Shown here piece by piece: positions 21,152-29,784 of a stretch of DNA of 64,000 nucleotides; within the stretch, counting starts at the first letter, position 1; each line of letters starts with the position of its first letter. Origin of the DNA: Chelativorans sp. Marseille-P2723 (lineage in GTDB: Bacteria > Pseudomonadota > Alphaproteobacteria > Rhizobiales > Rhizobiaceae); assembly GCF_902809845.1 (NCBI RefSeq), contig NZ_CADDWI010000008.1:248001-312000 (forward strand). The letters are read 5' to 3'. The notes under the pieces were generated by a model that had not been told where the DNA came from, made no database searches, and saw only the letters and a list, made by a program, of their open reading frames with translations. The position numbers and the translations under genes are program-made.

Positions 21152-22483
21152 ATGGGTGACCTGTTCGATAAAGATGATGAGCAGCCCATGTCTGCCGGAG
21201 GCGGCAGGCCGCTTGCAGACCGGCTGCGGCCACAGCGGCTCAGCGAGGTCGTGGGTCAGGATCATTTGACCGGACCTGATGGCGTGCTGACGCGGATGAT
21301 CCGGTCCGGCTCGCTTGGCTCTCTCATCTTCTGGGGGCCGCCAGGCACGGGGAAGACCACGGTTGCCCGGCTGCTTTCTGGCGAAACGTCCATGGCTTTC
21401 GAGCAGATCTCGGCAATCTTTTCCGGCGTTGCGGACCTGAAGAAGGTGTTCGAGGCGGCGCGACTACGCCGCGCTCAAGGGCGGCAGACCCTTCTCTTCG
21501 TTGATGAGATTCACCGCTTCAACCGTGCGCAGCAGGATTCCTTCTTGCCGGTGATGGAGGATGGAACGGTCATCCTGATCGGGGCGACGACGGAAAACCC
21601 TTCCTTCGAGCTGAATGCCGCGCTTTTGTCCCGCGCGCGCGTGCTTGTCTTTCACTCGCTCGATGCAGCCAGCATTGAGCAATTGCTCAGCCGCGCGGAG
21701 GCAGCGGAGCAGCGACCCATACCGCTTGACGAAGAGGCCAGGGCCGTTCTCGTTCGTATGGCCGATGGCGACGGTCGTGCTGCGCTTACATTGGCCGAAG
21801 AAATCTGGCGGGCGGCCAGGGAGGGGGAAATATTCAACGCCGAAGCCCTCCAGCAAGTCGTGCAAAGGCGTGCGCCCATTTACGACAAGGGCCAGGACGG
21901 CCACTACAATCTCATCTCCGCCCTGCACAAGTCGGTGCGCGGCTCCGACCCGGACGCAGCGCTGTATTATCTTGCCCGCATGCTGGATGCCGGCGAGGAT
22001 CCTCTATATCTCGGCCGCAGGCTGGTCCGCATGGCTGTTGAGGATATTGGGCTTGCCGACCCGCAGGCGCTCGTCATCGCGAATGCTGCCAAGGACGCCT
22101 ATGATTATCTTGGTTCGCCCGAAGGCGAGCTTGCGCTGGCTCAGGCCTGCGTCTATCTCGCCACGGCGCCGAAGTCGAACGCGGTCTACACCGCGCTCAA
22201 GGCTGCCATGGCGGCTGCCAAGGAGCATGGCTCTCTCCTGCCACCCAGGCACATTCTCAACGCGCCCACGCGCCTCATGAAGGAGACGGGCTACGGGGCC
22301 GGCTATCAGTACGATCACGACATGCCGGACGCTTTTTCCGGACAGGATTATTTCCCGGAGGCTATGGGCCGCAAGACGTTCTACGATCCACCAGAACGCG
22401 GTTTCGAGCGTGAGATCAGGAAACGACTCGAATATTGGGCAAAGCTCAGGAAGGAAAGAAGCGGCGAGGACCATCAGCCATAA
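21152..22483 (+). CDS. rarA: Replication-associated recombination protein A
   Basis: RarA (MgsA) is an AAA+ ATPase of the clamp-loader clade that acts at stalled or gapped replication forks. The 443-residue product from the ATG at 21152 has Walker A GPPGTGKT (62-69), Walker [12 protein letters not shown] and sensor motif [13 protein letters not shown]. The C-terminal tetramerisation region contains [18 protein letters not shown]. The start lies two bases after the protease stop, so the two are probably co-transcribed. Confidence 0.96.
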   Translation: MGDLFDKDDEQPMSAGGGRPLADRLRPQRLSEVVGQDHLTGPDGVLTRMIRSGSLGSLIFWGPPGTGKTTVARLLSGETSMAFEQISAIFSGVADLKKVFEAARLRRAQGRQTLLFVDEIHRFNRAQQDSFLPVMEDGTVILIGATTENPSFELNAALLSRARVLVFHSLDAASIEQLLSRAEAAEQRPIPLDEEARAVLVRMADGDGRAALTLAEEIWRAAREGEIFNAEALQQVVQRRAPIYDKGQDGHYNLISALHKSVRGSDPDAALYYLARMLDAGEDPLYLGRRLVRMAVEDIGLADPQALVIANAAKDAYDYLGSPEGELALAQACVYLATAPKSNAVYTALKAAMAAAKEHGSLLPPRHILNAPTRLMKETGYGAGYQYDHDMPDAFSGQDYFPEAMGRKTFYDPPERGFEREIRKRLEYWAKLRKERSGEDHQP

Positions 22484-22532
22484 GTCTGAACCTGCGTTGA
22501 CCTTTACCGGGGACTTACGCAAAAGGCACCTT

Positions 22533-22913
22533 ATGAGCCATGTTCTGATCATTGCTGCTGGCGGAGCGATCGGCGCGTCGCTGCGCCATCTTGTAGGCCT
22601 TGCGGCGCTCAGGATGCTTGGTCCGGCATTTCCCTGGGGCACGCTGGCGGTGAATGTCACCGGCTCTCTAGTGATGGGAGTCTTCATCGAGTGGCTGGCG
22701 CGGCGTGCTGGCGGTGCCTCTCACGAGCTGCGCCTTTTCATCGCCACGGGTGTGCTGGGAGGCTTCACGACATTTTCGGCCTTTTCGCTGGATGTCGCCT
22801 CCTTGTGGGAGCGAGGGGCGTCGGCTTTGGCCGTCACCTATGGCATTGCCAGCGTTGCCGGCGCCATGGCTGCTCTTTTCGCCGGTCTTTGGCTGGCAAG
22901 AACCTTTCTTTAG
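22533..22913 (+). CDS. crcB: Fluoride channel CrcB/Fluc
   Basis: CrcB forms dual-topology dimers that export fluoride from the cytosol. The 126-residue product has four membrane segments. The signature GTLAVNVTGSLVMG holds the conserved Asn, and GVLGGFTTFSAFSLD holds the phenylalanine box and TTFS motif. The ATG at 22533 was chosen because upstream residues overlap rarA and are not membrane-like. I saw no fluoride riboswitch in the 49-base gap. Confidence 0.95.
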   Translation: MSHVLIIAAGGAIGASLRHLVGLAALRMLGPAFPWGTLAVNVTGSLVMGVFIEWLARRAGGASHELRLFIATGVLGGFTTFSAFSLDVASLWERGASALAVTYGIASVAGAMAALFAGLWLARTFL

Positions 22914-22927
22914 AAGTGGAATCGCAG

Positions 22928-23914
22928 ATGGCGGGGATTGAGCAAATAAAGGTGGACGACAGCGAAGCCGGCATGCGGCTCGACCGCTGGTTTAAGGTCC
23001 ACTATCCCGGCCTGGGATTCGGGCAGTTGCAGAAGCTGCTGCGGACGGGACAGGTGCGAGTCGACGGCGCTCGCGCCAAGGCGGACACCCGCGTAACGCC
23101 GGGGCAGACTATCCGCGTTCCGCCGCTCTCCGTTGACCGCAAAAGTACTCAGCCCACGACCATGCGTACCATCCGCGGCCAGGGTGACGCGGAGGTGCTC
23201 TCCCAGATGCTCATCCACGAGGATGATAAGGTTTTCGTGTTCAACAAGCCGGCAGGGCTTGCGGTGCAGGGCGGGTCGGGCATCAGCCGCCACGTGGATG
23301 GAATGCTGGAAGCCTGGCGCAGCAAGAAAGGTGAGAAGCCGCGGCTTGTTCATCGGCTCGACCGCGATACTTCAGGCGTGCTGGTGGTGGCGCGGACGCG
23401 GCTCGCGGCGGTGAGGCTGACGGAGGCCTTTCGCGCCAGAGAAACGAAAAAGATCTACTGGGCATTGGTGAAGGGGGTTCCGAAAGCTCGGCGCGGACGC
23501 ATCTCCACCTGGCTTCTGCGCGAGCAGACTCACGATGGCGACCGCATGCGCGTAGTCAAACACGGTGAGGCGGGAGCAGACCACGCCATCTCCAGCTACC
23601 GGCTGATCGAACAGGTGGGAAAGGCTCTTTCCTGGATCGAGATGGAACCTTATACCGGACGCATGCATCAGTTGCGGGTACACGCAAGACATCTTGGCAC
23701 GCCCATCATCGGTGATCCCAAATACTTCGGAGCCGATCAGAATTGGGAACTGCCCGGCGGAATACAGAACCGGCTGCATCTGCATGCCCGCCGAATTGTC
23801 ATTCCGCACCCTGACAGGGGCATGATCGATGTCACCGCCGAATTGCCTCCCCATATGCAGCAGAGCTGGAACCTGCTGGGCTTCGACGAGGCGGCCGCCG
23901 AGAGTGATAGCTGA
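22928..23914 (+). CDS. rluC: Ribosomal large subunit pseudouridine synthase, RluC/RluD family
   Basis: These enzymes isomerise specific uridines of 23S rRNA. The 328-residue product from the ATG at 22928 has an N-terminal S4 domain (about residues 10-70) and a synthase domain with the catalytic motif HRLDRDTSGVLVVAR. The later GRMHQLRVHARHLG stretch is typical of RluA-type enzymes. RluC is the likely member, but RluD cannot be excluded without alignment. It lies 14 bases after crcB. Confidence 0.9.
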   Translation: MAGIEQIKVDDSEAGMRLDRWFKVHYPGLGFGQLQKLLRTGQVRVDGARAKADTRVTPGQTIRVPPLSVDRKSTQPTTMRTIRGQGDAEVLSQMLIHEDDKVFVFNKPAGLAVQGGSGISRHVDGMLEAWRSKKGEKPRLVHRLDRDTSGVLVVARTRLAAVRLTEAFRARETKKIYWALVKGVPKARRGRISTWLLREQTHDGDRMRVVKHGEAGADHAISSYRLIEQVGKALSWIEMEPYTGRMHQLRVHARHLGTPIIGDPKYFGADQNWELPGGIQNRLHLHARRIVIPHPDRGMIDVTAELPPHMQQSWNLLGFDEAAAESDS

Positions 23915-24031
23915 AACGATTTGGTCCGGTCAGGTGACGTGCCGGAGCTGAGTGCCTATATGGGAGCAAGACGAAGATGGGCCGCCGCGCCGTGCCTGAT
24001 CACAGTTTTTCGCAACGGCCCCACCGGGTAG

Positions 24032-24844
24032 ATGAACCTAATGCGTGATATTCTGAACGACCTTGATGCTGGCCGATCCTTATCGGACGTTGATCCTATG
24101 CGCCGGGCACAAAAGCAGATGCAGACTCCGAGGCCGCGGCGCTTCTACAAGGGCGTTGACGTCGCAGAAGAGGAGGGGAAATACCGCATTCTCCTCGACG
24201 GCCGCGCGGCCCGCACGCCGGCGGGCGCGCAGATCAAGCTTGAAACCGAAGATGCCGCACGGCTCGTGGCGGCCGAATATGACAGCCAGCGCGAACATAT
24301 CGATCCCATGTCGATGCCCGTGACACGCCTTGTCAACACGGCCATAGACGGGGTCAGCAATGATCCGCAAGCCGTCGCCGAGGACATCCTGCGATACGCG
24401 TCAAGCGACCTTTTGTGCTACCGCTCGGGCACGCCAGAACGTCTCGTCAGATTGCAGGCCGATGCCTGGGACCCCGTTCTCGACTGGGCGGAGGGCGTGC
24501 TTGGCGCACGGTTCGTGCTTGCAGAAGGGGTGATGCATGTGGAGCAGCCACGCGCCACAATTGCCGCTGTCAGCAGCTATCTGCGGCCCCGGCGCGAACC
24601 TCTGCGGCTTGCTGCGCTTCACGTCATGACGACGCTGACCGGTTCTGCGCTTCTCGCACTTGCGGTCGAAGCTCAGGCGCTCGACCTGGAAGCGGCCTGG
24701 TCGGCTGCCCATGTCGATGAGGACTGGAACATTTCGCAATGGGGGGAGGATGCCGAAGCATTGGCCCGGCGCGAGGCACGAAAGCGCGACATGATGGGTG
24801 CAGTAGCGCTGCTTGAGGCGCTGCGCGCCTCTTTTACCGCCTGA
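24032..24844 (+). CDS. ATP12-family F1-ATPase assembly chaperone
   Basis: ATP12 homologues bind the alpha subunit of F1-ATPase during assembly, a role established in mitochondria and inferred in alphaproteobacteria. The 270-residue product has the N-terminal RRFYKGVDV and LLDGRAARTPAG motifs, and later DWAEGVLGARF and LTGSALLALAVE. An alternative ATG at 24041 would shorten it by three residues. It follows rluC by 117 bases. A HAD-family phosphatase that I recall between these genes in related genomes is not present. Confidence 0.9.
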   Translation: MNLMRDILNDLDAGRSLSDVDPMRRAQKQMQTPRPRRFYKGVDVAEEEGKYRILLDGRAARTPAGAQIKLETEDAARLVAAEYDSQREHIDPMSMPVTRLVNTAIDGVSNDPQAVAEDILRYASSDLLCYRSGTPERLVRLQADAWDPVLDWAEGVLGARFVLAEGVMHVEQPRATIAAVSSYLRPRREPLRLAALHVMTTLTGSALLALAVEAQALDLEAAWSAAHVDEDWNISQWGEDAEALARREARKRDMMGAVALLEALRASFTA

Positions 24845-24908
24845 TTGCAGTCGTTTGATAGCCGCCTCTTGTCTGGCCGAAAAGACGCCGGAAACGGTTA
24901 CGGCTGCA

Positions 24909-25874
24909 CTACTGCGTGTCGATAAGCCCCGTCCTCGGCTCTATCAGATCGGTCAGAAGGACTTCCACGTCCTGATTGCGCCCCGGCACGACTATGAAAT
25001 CGCGCTGATAGATGCGGTCGCGATTCTTGGCCACTGCGGTGTATTCGCCTTCCGCAAGCACCATCGCTGCATAGGCGCCGACCGTTTCCCGGACAATGTC
25101 GCCGGTTTCGGTAAAGATTGACCAGGCCGTGTCGGCGATGGCTTCCCCTCCGGGCTCGCGCACCAGTTTCATGGTGAGTTGTGCGGCGCGATGTTCAACC
25201 GTGGCCTCAGTAAGCTCGCCAGCTTCCACACGGATATCTGCTCGGATGACAGCGTTGACGGAGCCATATGTGGAGACAACGTGATAGGTGCCAGCATTGA
25301 GGCGAACCACGGCATTGGGTCGCACATCGGGAATGATCAACGGGCGTTCGCCCGTGGCATCCGGCTCTGCCTCATAGATGGAAAAGCTCAAGCGATCGGG
25401 AGGAATGCGCACTCCACCTGAGAGTACTGCATCGAGCTTTAGCCCCCCCGCGTCGAGCACGAACTGCTCGTATTTGGGCTCGTTGCCGACAGTGATGCGT
25501 TTCGTAGCGCCCGCGCGCCCGAAGGCGGCATGTACAAGATAGCTGCCGGGGGCAAGCCTCAAGGTGCTGGTTCCGCCCTCGGCGGTGGCGACGAGCGGCA
25601 GCTTGCCATCTTCTCCCTCCTCGGGAAGAAAAACCCGCCACACCAGCCCATCGCGAATTGCCGGAGCGTCCTGTGTCAGATGCGCGGCAAGCGTGATCTG
25701 TGTCGCGTGTGCCGCCAGCGGATTTTGCCCGGCTTGCGGCACGGCATAGTCGCTGATGCCGGGCAAGCGCAGATCATCGAGCGTGAAAATGTCCTCCTCG
25801 CCATAAGCTGGCGCAAGGAGCAGACCCAAGATCGGTGCTATGATGGTGAAGAATCGTCCGGCGGTCACCCACAT
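24909..25874 (-). CDS. Periplasmic protein with three tandem beta modules, function unknown
   Basis: I do not recognise a named family. From the ATG at 25874 the 321-residue product has a signal peptide (about residues 1-25, ending PAYGE). A GTG at 25952 is possible but adds 26 residues before it. Three repeats of about 75-80 residues follow, near 58-135, 143-220 and 231-303. Each has a strand (ITLAAHL, LKLDAVL, LTMKLVR), a Trp/Phe strand (GLVWRVF, LSFSIYE, TAWSIFT), a turn (APGSY, NAGTY, AEGEY) and a closing strand. The pattern suggests carboxypeptidase-regulatory-like sandwiches, hence binding or scaffolding in the periplasm. It is convergent with the ATP12 gene. Confidence 0.8.
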   Translation of the reverse strand: MWVTAGRFFTIIAPILGLLLAPAYGEEDIFTLDDLRLPGISDYAVPQAGQNPLAAHATQITLAAHLTQDAPAIRDGLVWRVFLPEEGEDGKLPLVATAEGGTSTLRLAPGSYLVHAAFGRAGATKRITVGNEPKYEQFVLDAGGLKLDAVLSGGVRIPPDRLSFSIYEAEPDATGERPLIIPDVRPNAVVRLNAGTYHVVSTYGSVNAVIRADIRVEAGELTEATVEHRAAQLTMKLVREPGGEAIADTAWSIFTETGDIVRETVGAYAAMVLAEGEYTAVAKNRDRIYQRDFIVVPGRNQDVEVLLTDLIEPRTGLIDTQ

Positions 25875-25985
25875 GGTTGCTTTGAAGCTTAGTCCAGTGG
25901 CAATTTCAAGACTGACGGGCCGCTTGAGCCATTGCACATTGCAATGACTCACCGCCAGCTTGGATCCCTACCAAGGAGTGTATCA

Positions 25986-26597
25986 TTGAGCGCATCCGCG
26001 ATTGACCTTCTGCTTGCCCGGCGGTCCCCGCCGATCCATGAGCTCAAGCCGCCTGCCCCTTCTGAGGAGGAGCTCAATCTCATCTTGCGCGCTGCCACGC
26101 GTGTGCCTGACCATGGAATGCTGACGCCGTGGCGCTTCATCGTCTACCGCGGTGAGGCTCGCGAAAAAGTCGGGCAGATGCTGGCAGAACTTGCGGAGAA
26201 GCGGGAGGGACCACTACCGAAGGCAAGGCGCGAGCAGGAGCTGACTCGCTTCTCACGCGCGCCGCTCGTCATCGGTGTCGTGTCGCATCCAAAGGAAAGC
26301 CGGAAGATCCCGCAATGGGAGATGTTCGTTTCCGGTGCAATGGCGGCGATGAATCTCATCACCGCCGCCAATGCGCTGGGATATCGGACCAACATGATCA
26401 CCAACTGGTATTCCGATGCGGAAGAGGGACGCCGCATACTCGGCCTTGCGCCGCAGGAACGCGTCATCGGCTTCATCCATATTGGCAGTTTTACGGGCGA
26501 GGTGCCAGACCGTCCCCGGCCCGATGCGGCCAGCCTCGTCAGCGATTATAAGGGTCCGTGGGAGAACTCGGAGGGAAGCTCCGAGGCGGATGTCTGA
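25986..26597 (+). CDS. Nitroreductase family protein (YdjA-like)
   Basis: Members are FMN-dependent NAD(P)H reductases of nitro compounds or related substrates. The product has RRSPP near the N-terminus, the PDHGMLTPWRFIVYRG FMN-binding stretch, and a C-terminal ERVIGFIHIGSFTG motif. A TTG at 25986 behind CCAAGGAG gives 203 residues; the frame is open to 25932 but lacks a good site. It is divergent from the three-module periplasmic gene and convergent, three bases apart, with the CitE-like gene. Confidence 0.88.
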   Translation: MSASAIDLLLARRSPPIHELKPPAPSEEELNLILRAATRVPDHGMLTPWRFIVYRGEAREKVGQMLAELAEKREGPLPKARREQELTRFSRAPLVIGVVSHPKESRKIPQWEMFVSGAMAAMNLITAANALGYRTNMITNWYSDAEEGRRILGLAPQERVIGFIHIGSFTGEVPDRPRPDAASLVSDYKGPWENSEGSSEADV

Positions 26598-26600
26598 GCA

Positions 26601-27479
26601 TCAGGCAGCTTCAGCAAGCCGAGCGCGGGCCAGGATGCGTTCCGCGCGGATTAGATGCGGCCGGTCGATCATTTCTCCGTCAAGGCTGACGACGCCGGTG
26701 CTTCCGGCTTGCCCGAACGCTTCTACCACACGGCGCGCCTGCTCGACCGCCTCCGGCGAGGGGGTAAAGGCAGCGTTGATGATTGGCACCTGGGCCGGAT
26801 GAATGGCCATCCGGGCTGTGAAGCCATCCCGCTCGGCTGCCGCACAATCGCGCACGAAGCTGTCGATGTCGCGGAACGCTGGAAAGACCGTGTCGATGGA
26901 CGGAACCTCGGCCGCACTTGCTGCGAGCAGTGTGATTGAACGAGCAAGCGTGAAGACGCCTGTGTAGCGGCCATCCTCGTCGCGCGTCGTTGCCGCGCCG
27001 AGGACGGCAGAAAGATCCTCTGCGCCCCAGGTAAGGCCGCAGAGCCGATCACTCGCCCCCTTATAGGTAGCGCCTGTAAAGAGTGCGGCGGCAGTTTCTG
27101 TGATGATGGGCAGGATGCGCGTGACGCCATCCTCCATACCGTTCTGCGCTTCGTGAACACGAAGCCTTGCGGAAAGCAGCGTGACATCACCGCCGCTCTC
27201 GCATTTGGGCAGCATGATTCCGTAAGGTCGCGCTGACATCACCGCCTCCAGATCCCTCTCCGACAGTTCCGTCGACAGCGCATTGATGCGAACAAATAGC
27301 AACGGTGATTGCGCATTCTGATGCGCTCGGAGAAAATCCGCGGCCATGCCGCGTGCCACCTCCTTGCGGCCCGGTGAGACAGAATCTTCAAGATCGAGAA
27401 TCAGGGAATCAGCCCCTGATTGGAGGGATTTTTCCAGTTTCCTCTCCGAATCTGCGGGTACGAAAAGCAAGGAGCGCAT
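26601..27479 (-). CDS. CoA ester lyase, HpcH/HpaI (CitE-like) family
   Basis: CitE-like lyases cleave or form C-C bonds of acyl-CoA esters such as citryl-, malyl- or methylmalyl-CoA. The 292-residue product from the ATG at 27479 has the start RSLLFVPADSERK, the metal-site motif ILDLEDSV, and the C-terminal ARMAIHPAQVPIINAAFTP. No citrate lyase alpha or gamma gene is adjacent, so a stand-alone malyl-CoA lyase or thioesterase role is more likely than citrate lyase. The exact substrate cannot be told from sequence. Confidence 0.88.
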   Translation of the reverse strand: MRSLLFVPADSERKLEKSLQSGADSLILDLEDSVSPGRKEVARGMAADFLRAHQNAQSPLLFVRINALSTELSERDLEAVMSARPYGIMLPKCESGGDVTLLSARLRVHEAQNGMEDGVTRILPIITETAAALFTGATYKGASDRLCGLTWGAEDLSAVLGAATTRDEDGRYTGVFTLARSITLLAASAAEVPSIDTVFPAFRDIDSFVRDCAAAERDGFTARMAIHPAQVPIINAAFTPSPEAVEQARRVVEAFGQAGSTGVVSLDGEMIDRPHLIRAERILARARLAEAA

Positions 27480-27599
27480 AAAGACCTCTGAATTGGCTGC
27501 AGGTTCTGAGCGCGCCGAGTCAATGGCGAGCACTCATTATGGTAAACGATTTCTATACGAATGACCCGGTAGACTTTTGTCTCCAAAGGGAGTTTTGCG

Positions 27600-28730
27600 G
27601 TGTTGGTCATTCAACGGCTGCTAAAATGGATCGAGACGGCGACAGTATCCCAGCGGGCGGCCGCGGCGGAGGCGCTTGCCATGGCGTGCGTTCAGAAGGG
27701 GTTGTCATGCGAAGACCGTATGGCTGCCGAAGCTGTCCTGACATTGCTTCTGGATGATCCTTCCGAAAAGGTGCGGCTCGCGATTTCACAGACTCTATCC
27801 CTCAGCCACGAAGCACCGCGCCATGTAATTGCGGCGCTCGCCGCAGACGAATTTTCGGTGGCCGCTCCGATCCTGATACGGTCGCCTCTTCTTTCAGATA
27901 GTGATCTTATTGACCGCGTCGTTGCGGGAGATGCGCGCATCCAGGCGCTGATCGCCGCGCGGCCGCAAGTCTCATCCGCACTGTCTGCGGCAGTTGCCGA
28001 GGTGGGCGAAGCGGATGCCTGCCTCGCGCTTGTAGGAAACGTAGGCGCCGAGATCGCAAGGGTGAGTTTCCGTCGCATGATCGAGCGGCATGGCGACAGT
28101 AGTCCCACGCTGCGCCGGGCGCTGCTGGAACACGGCCGCTTGCCTGCTGACTGCCGCCACCTGCTGATGACTCGGGTGGGCGAAGCGCTTTCCTCCGCCC
28201 CCTTGATTCGCGCGGTGGTAGGTATAGCGCGTGCTGAAAGGCTGGCTCGTGAGGCTTGTTCAAACGCGTCGATCACGCTCATTGAAGCCATTCACGCAGG
28301 AGAGTATGCCGCTTTAGTGGAGCACTTGCGTCTGCGCGGCGAGCTCACCTCGGTTCTCCTTCTGCGCAGCGTTGTTCATGGTCGCTTCGATTTTTTGGTA
28401 GCCGCCCTCGGGGCGCTGTCCAAGCTGCGGGAAGAGCGCGTGCGGTCGCTGCTGGCCGCTGGGCAAAAAAGCGCGGTTTTAGCGCTTCTGGCGCGCGCGG
28501 GGCTGAGCAAGGTCACGCACAAGCCCCTGCTGGCGGCGCTTCAGATCTGGCGAGCGGTAGCCAATGGCGAATGCATGGCTGGCCCGCTGGAGGTGACGGA
28601 GCACATGGTAAAGGTGCTGGAGGGAGATGACACACATGAAGCCGCAGCTCTTGCAAGCCTCTTGCGGCGCATTCACCTGGAACTCCTGCGCCAGGATGCG
28701 CGCAGGCAGGCTCGTGCGCTTGCGGCCTGA
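27600..28730 (+). CDS. DUF2336 domain protein
   Basis: The 376-residue product matches the DUF2336 family, all-helical HEAT-like proteins frequent in alphaproteobacteria and of unknown function. The N-terminal part has repeated helices such as LLLDDPSEKVRLAISQTL. There is no signal peptide or membrane segment, so it is probably cytosolic. The start is GTG at 27600, behind AGGGAG. It is followed by 216 bases before the PIMT-like gene, in which I recognise no gene. Confidence 0.8.
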   Translation: MLVIQRLLKWIETATVSQRAAAAEALAMACVQKGLSCEDRMAAEAVLTLLLDDPSEKVRLAISQTLSLSHEAPRHVIAALAADEFSVAAPILIRSPLLSDSDLIDRVVAGDARIQALIAARPQVSSALSAAVAEVGEADACLALVGNVGAEIARVSFRRMIERHGDSSPTLRRALLEHGRLPADCRHLLMTRVGEALSSAPLIRAVVGIARAERLAREACSNASITLIEAIHAGEYAALVEHLRLRGELTSVLLLRSVVHGRFDFLVAALGALSKLREERVRSLLAAGQKSAVLALLARAGLSKVTHKPLLAALQIWRAVANGECMAGPLEVTEHMVKVLEGDDTHEAAALASLLRRIHLELLRQDARRQARALAA

Positions 28731-28946
28731 CGTGCATAAGTGTCCGCCTGCGGATTCAAGGCGGCGGTGCAAGCTATCCGCGGAGCGGCTGCCGGCCGCT
28801 TCTCCTTCATTGACGCTGCCATTGTTTTTTGCCACATCACGCTCAAATGTTCGCTGGCATTTCGCCCGTTCGCTCCGGCTCACCAGCCAGGGAGGGCGTT
28901 TCGTGCCGTTACAGATGCGCCTTTGTGCGCGAGTCAGGACAGGGTG

Positions 28947-29621
28947 ATGAGCGTCGATTTTTCCGCCCAACGCGCCATGATGATCGAGGGGCAGCTACGT
29001 GCGCGTGACGTGACGAATGTCCCGTTGCTGATAGCCATGGGAGACCTTCCTCGCGAAGCTTTCGTGCCTGGTCCCCACAAGAGTCTGGCTTATATCGATG
29101 AAGATCTCGAAATTGCCCCGGCGGCGGAAGGCAGGCCGGCGCGCTATTTGATGGAGCCCGCCCCCTTCGCGCGGCTGTTGCAGCTTGCTGCCGTCGGCCC
29201 CACGGACCTGGTGCTCGATGTCGGTTGTGCAACCGGCTATTCAACGGCGGTACTGTCCAGACTCGCAAGCTTCGTTGTTGCGATAGAGTGCGATCCGGAA
29301 GTTGCCGCGCTGGCCTCAAGCTCGCTGGCCGAACTTGATTGCACGAATGTTTCAGTCGTGACGGGACCCCTAGAGGAGGGGCACGCTGCCGAGGCGCCAT
29401 ATGACGTGATCTTTCTTGGCGGCGCGGTAGACTATGTTCCTGATTCGCTGCTCAGCCAGCTCGCCGAGAAGGGACGGCTCGTCGCAATCATCGGCGCGGG
29501 CAATGCTGCGCGTGCGCATCTGTTCGTGAAGGAGGATGGGGTTGTCTCTTCCCGCCCGGATTTCAACGCTGCGGTCATGCCGCTGCCCGGATTCAGGAAG
29601 GAACGTGGCTTCGTCTTCTGA
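28947..29621 (+). CDS. PIMT-family methyltransferase linked to tolC
   Basis: The 224-residue product belongs to the protein-L-isoaspartate O-methyltransferase family by its motif I, VLDVGCATGYSTAVLSRLA, and the acidic VAIECDPE. The canonical ISQPYMVA/APHM segment is replaced by RYLMEPAPFARLL, so true isoaspartyl repair activity is uncertain. A second, more typical homologue lies at 59650. The ATG at 28947 was chosen for the conserved MSVDFSAQR start. Its position before a TolC-type gene is a known rhizobial arrangement. Confidence 0.85.
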   Translation: MSVDFSAQRAMMIEGQLRARDVTNVPLLIAMGDLPREAFVPGPHKSLAYIDEDLEIAPAAEGRPARYLMEPAPFARLLQLAAVGPTDLVLDVGCATGYSTAVLSRLASFVVAIECDPEVAALASSSLAELDCTNVSVVTGPLEEGHAAEAPYDVIFLGGAVDYVPDSLLSQLAEKGRLVAIIGAGNAARAHLFVKEDGVVSSRPDFNAAVMPLPGFRKERGFVF

Positions 29622-29784
29622 GACGTTCATAAGGAGGCAGTGTTGCGCCGGTGCAACGGTTTTGATTGCCGGGATGATATAGCCTCCTGTTTTAATAAGT
29701 TGAAGGGGTTCAAGGGTTGTATGGCATTGAGGGAGGCAGGCACGGCCTGAACTTTTGTTTGGCCGGGCAGGGGCATCTCAGATA

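Noticed and set aside
22484-22532. Fluoride riboswitch before crcB
   Set aside because: The gap after rarA is 49 bases and shows no pseudoknot-like conserved segments of that riboswitch.
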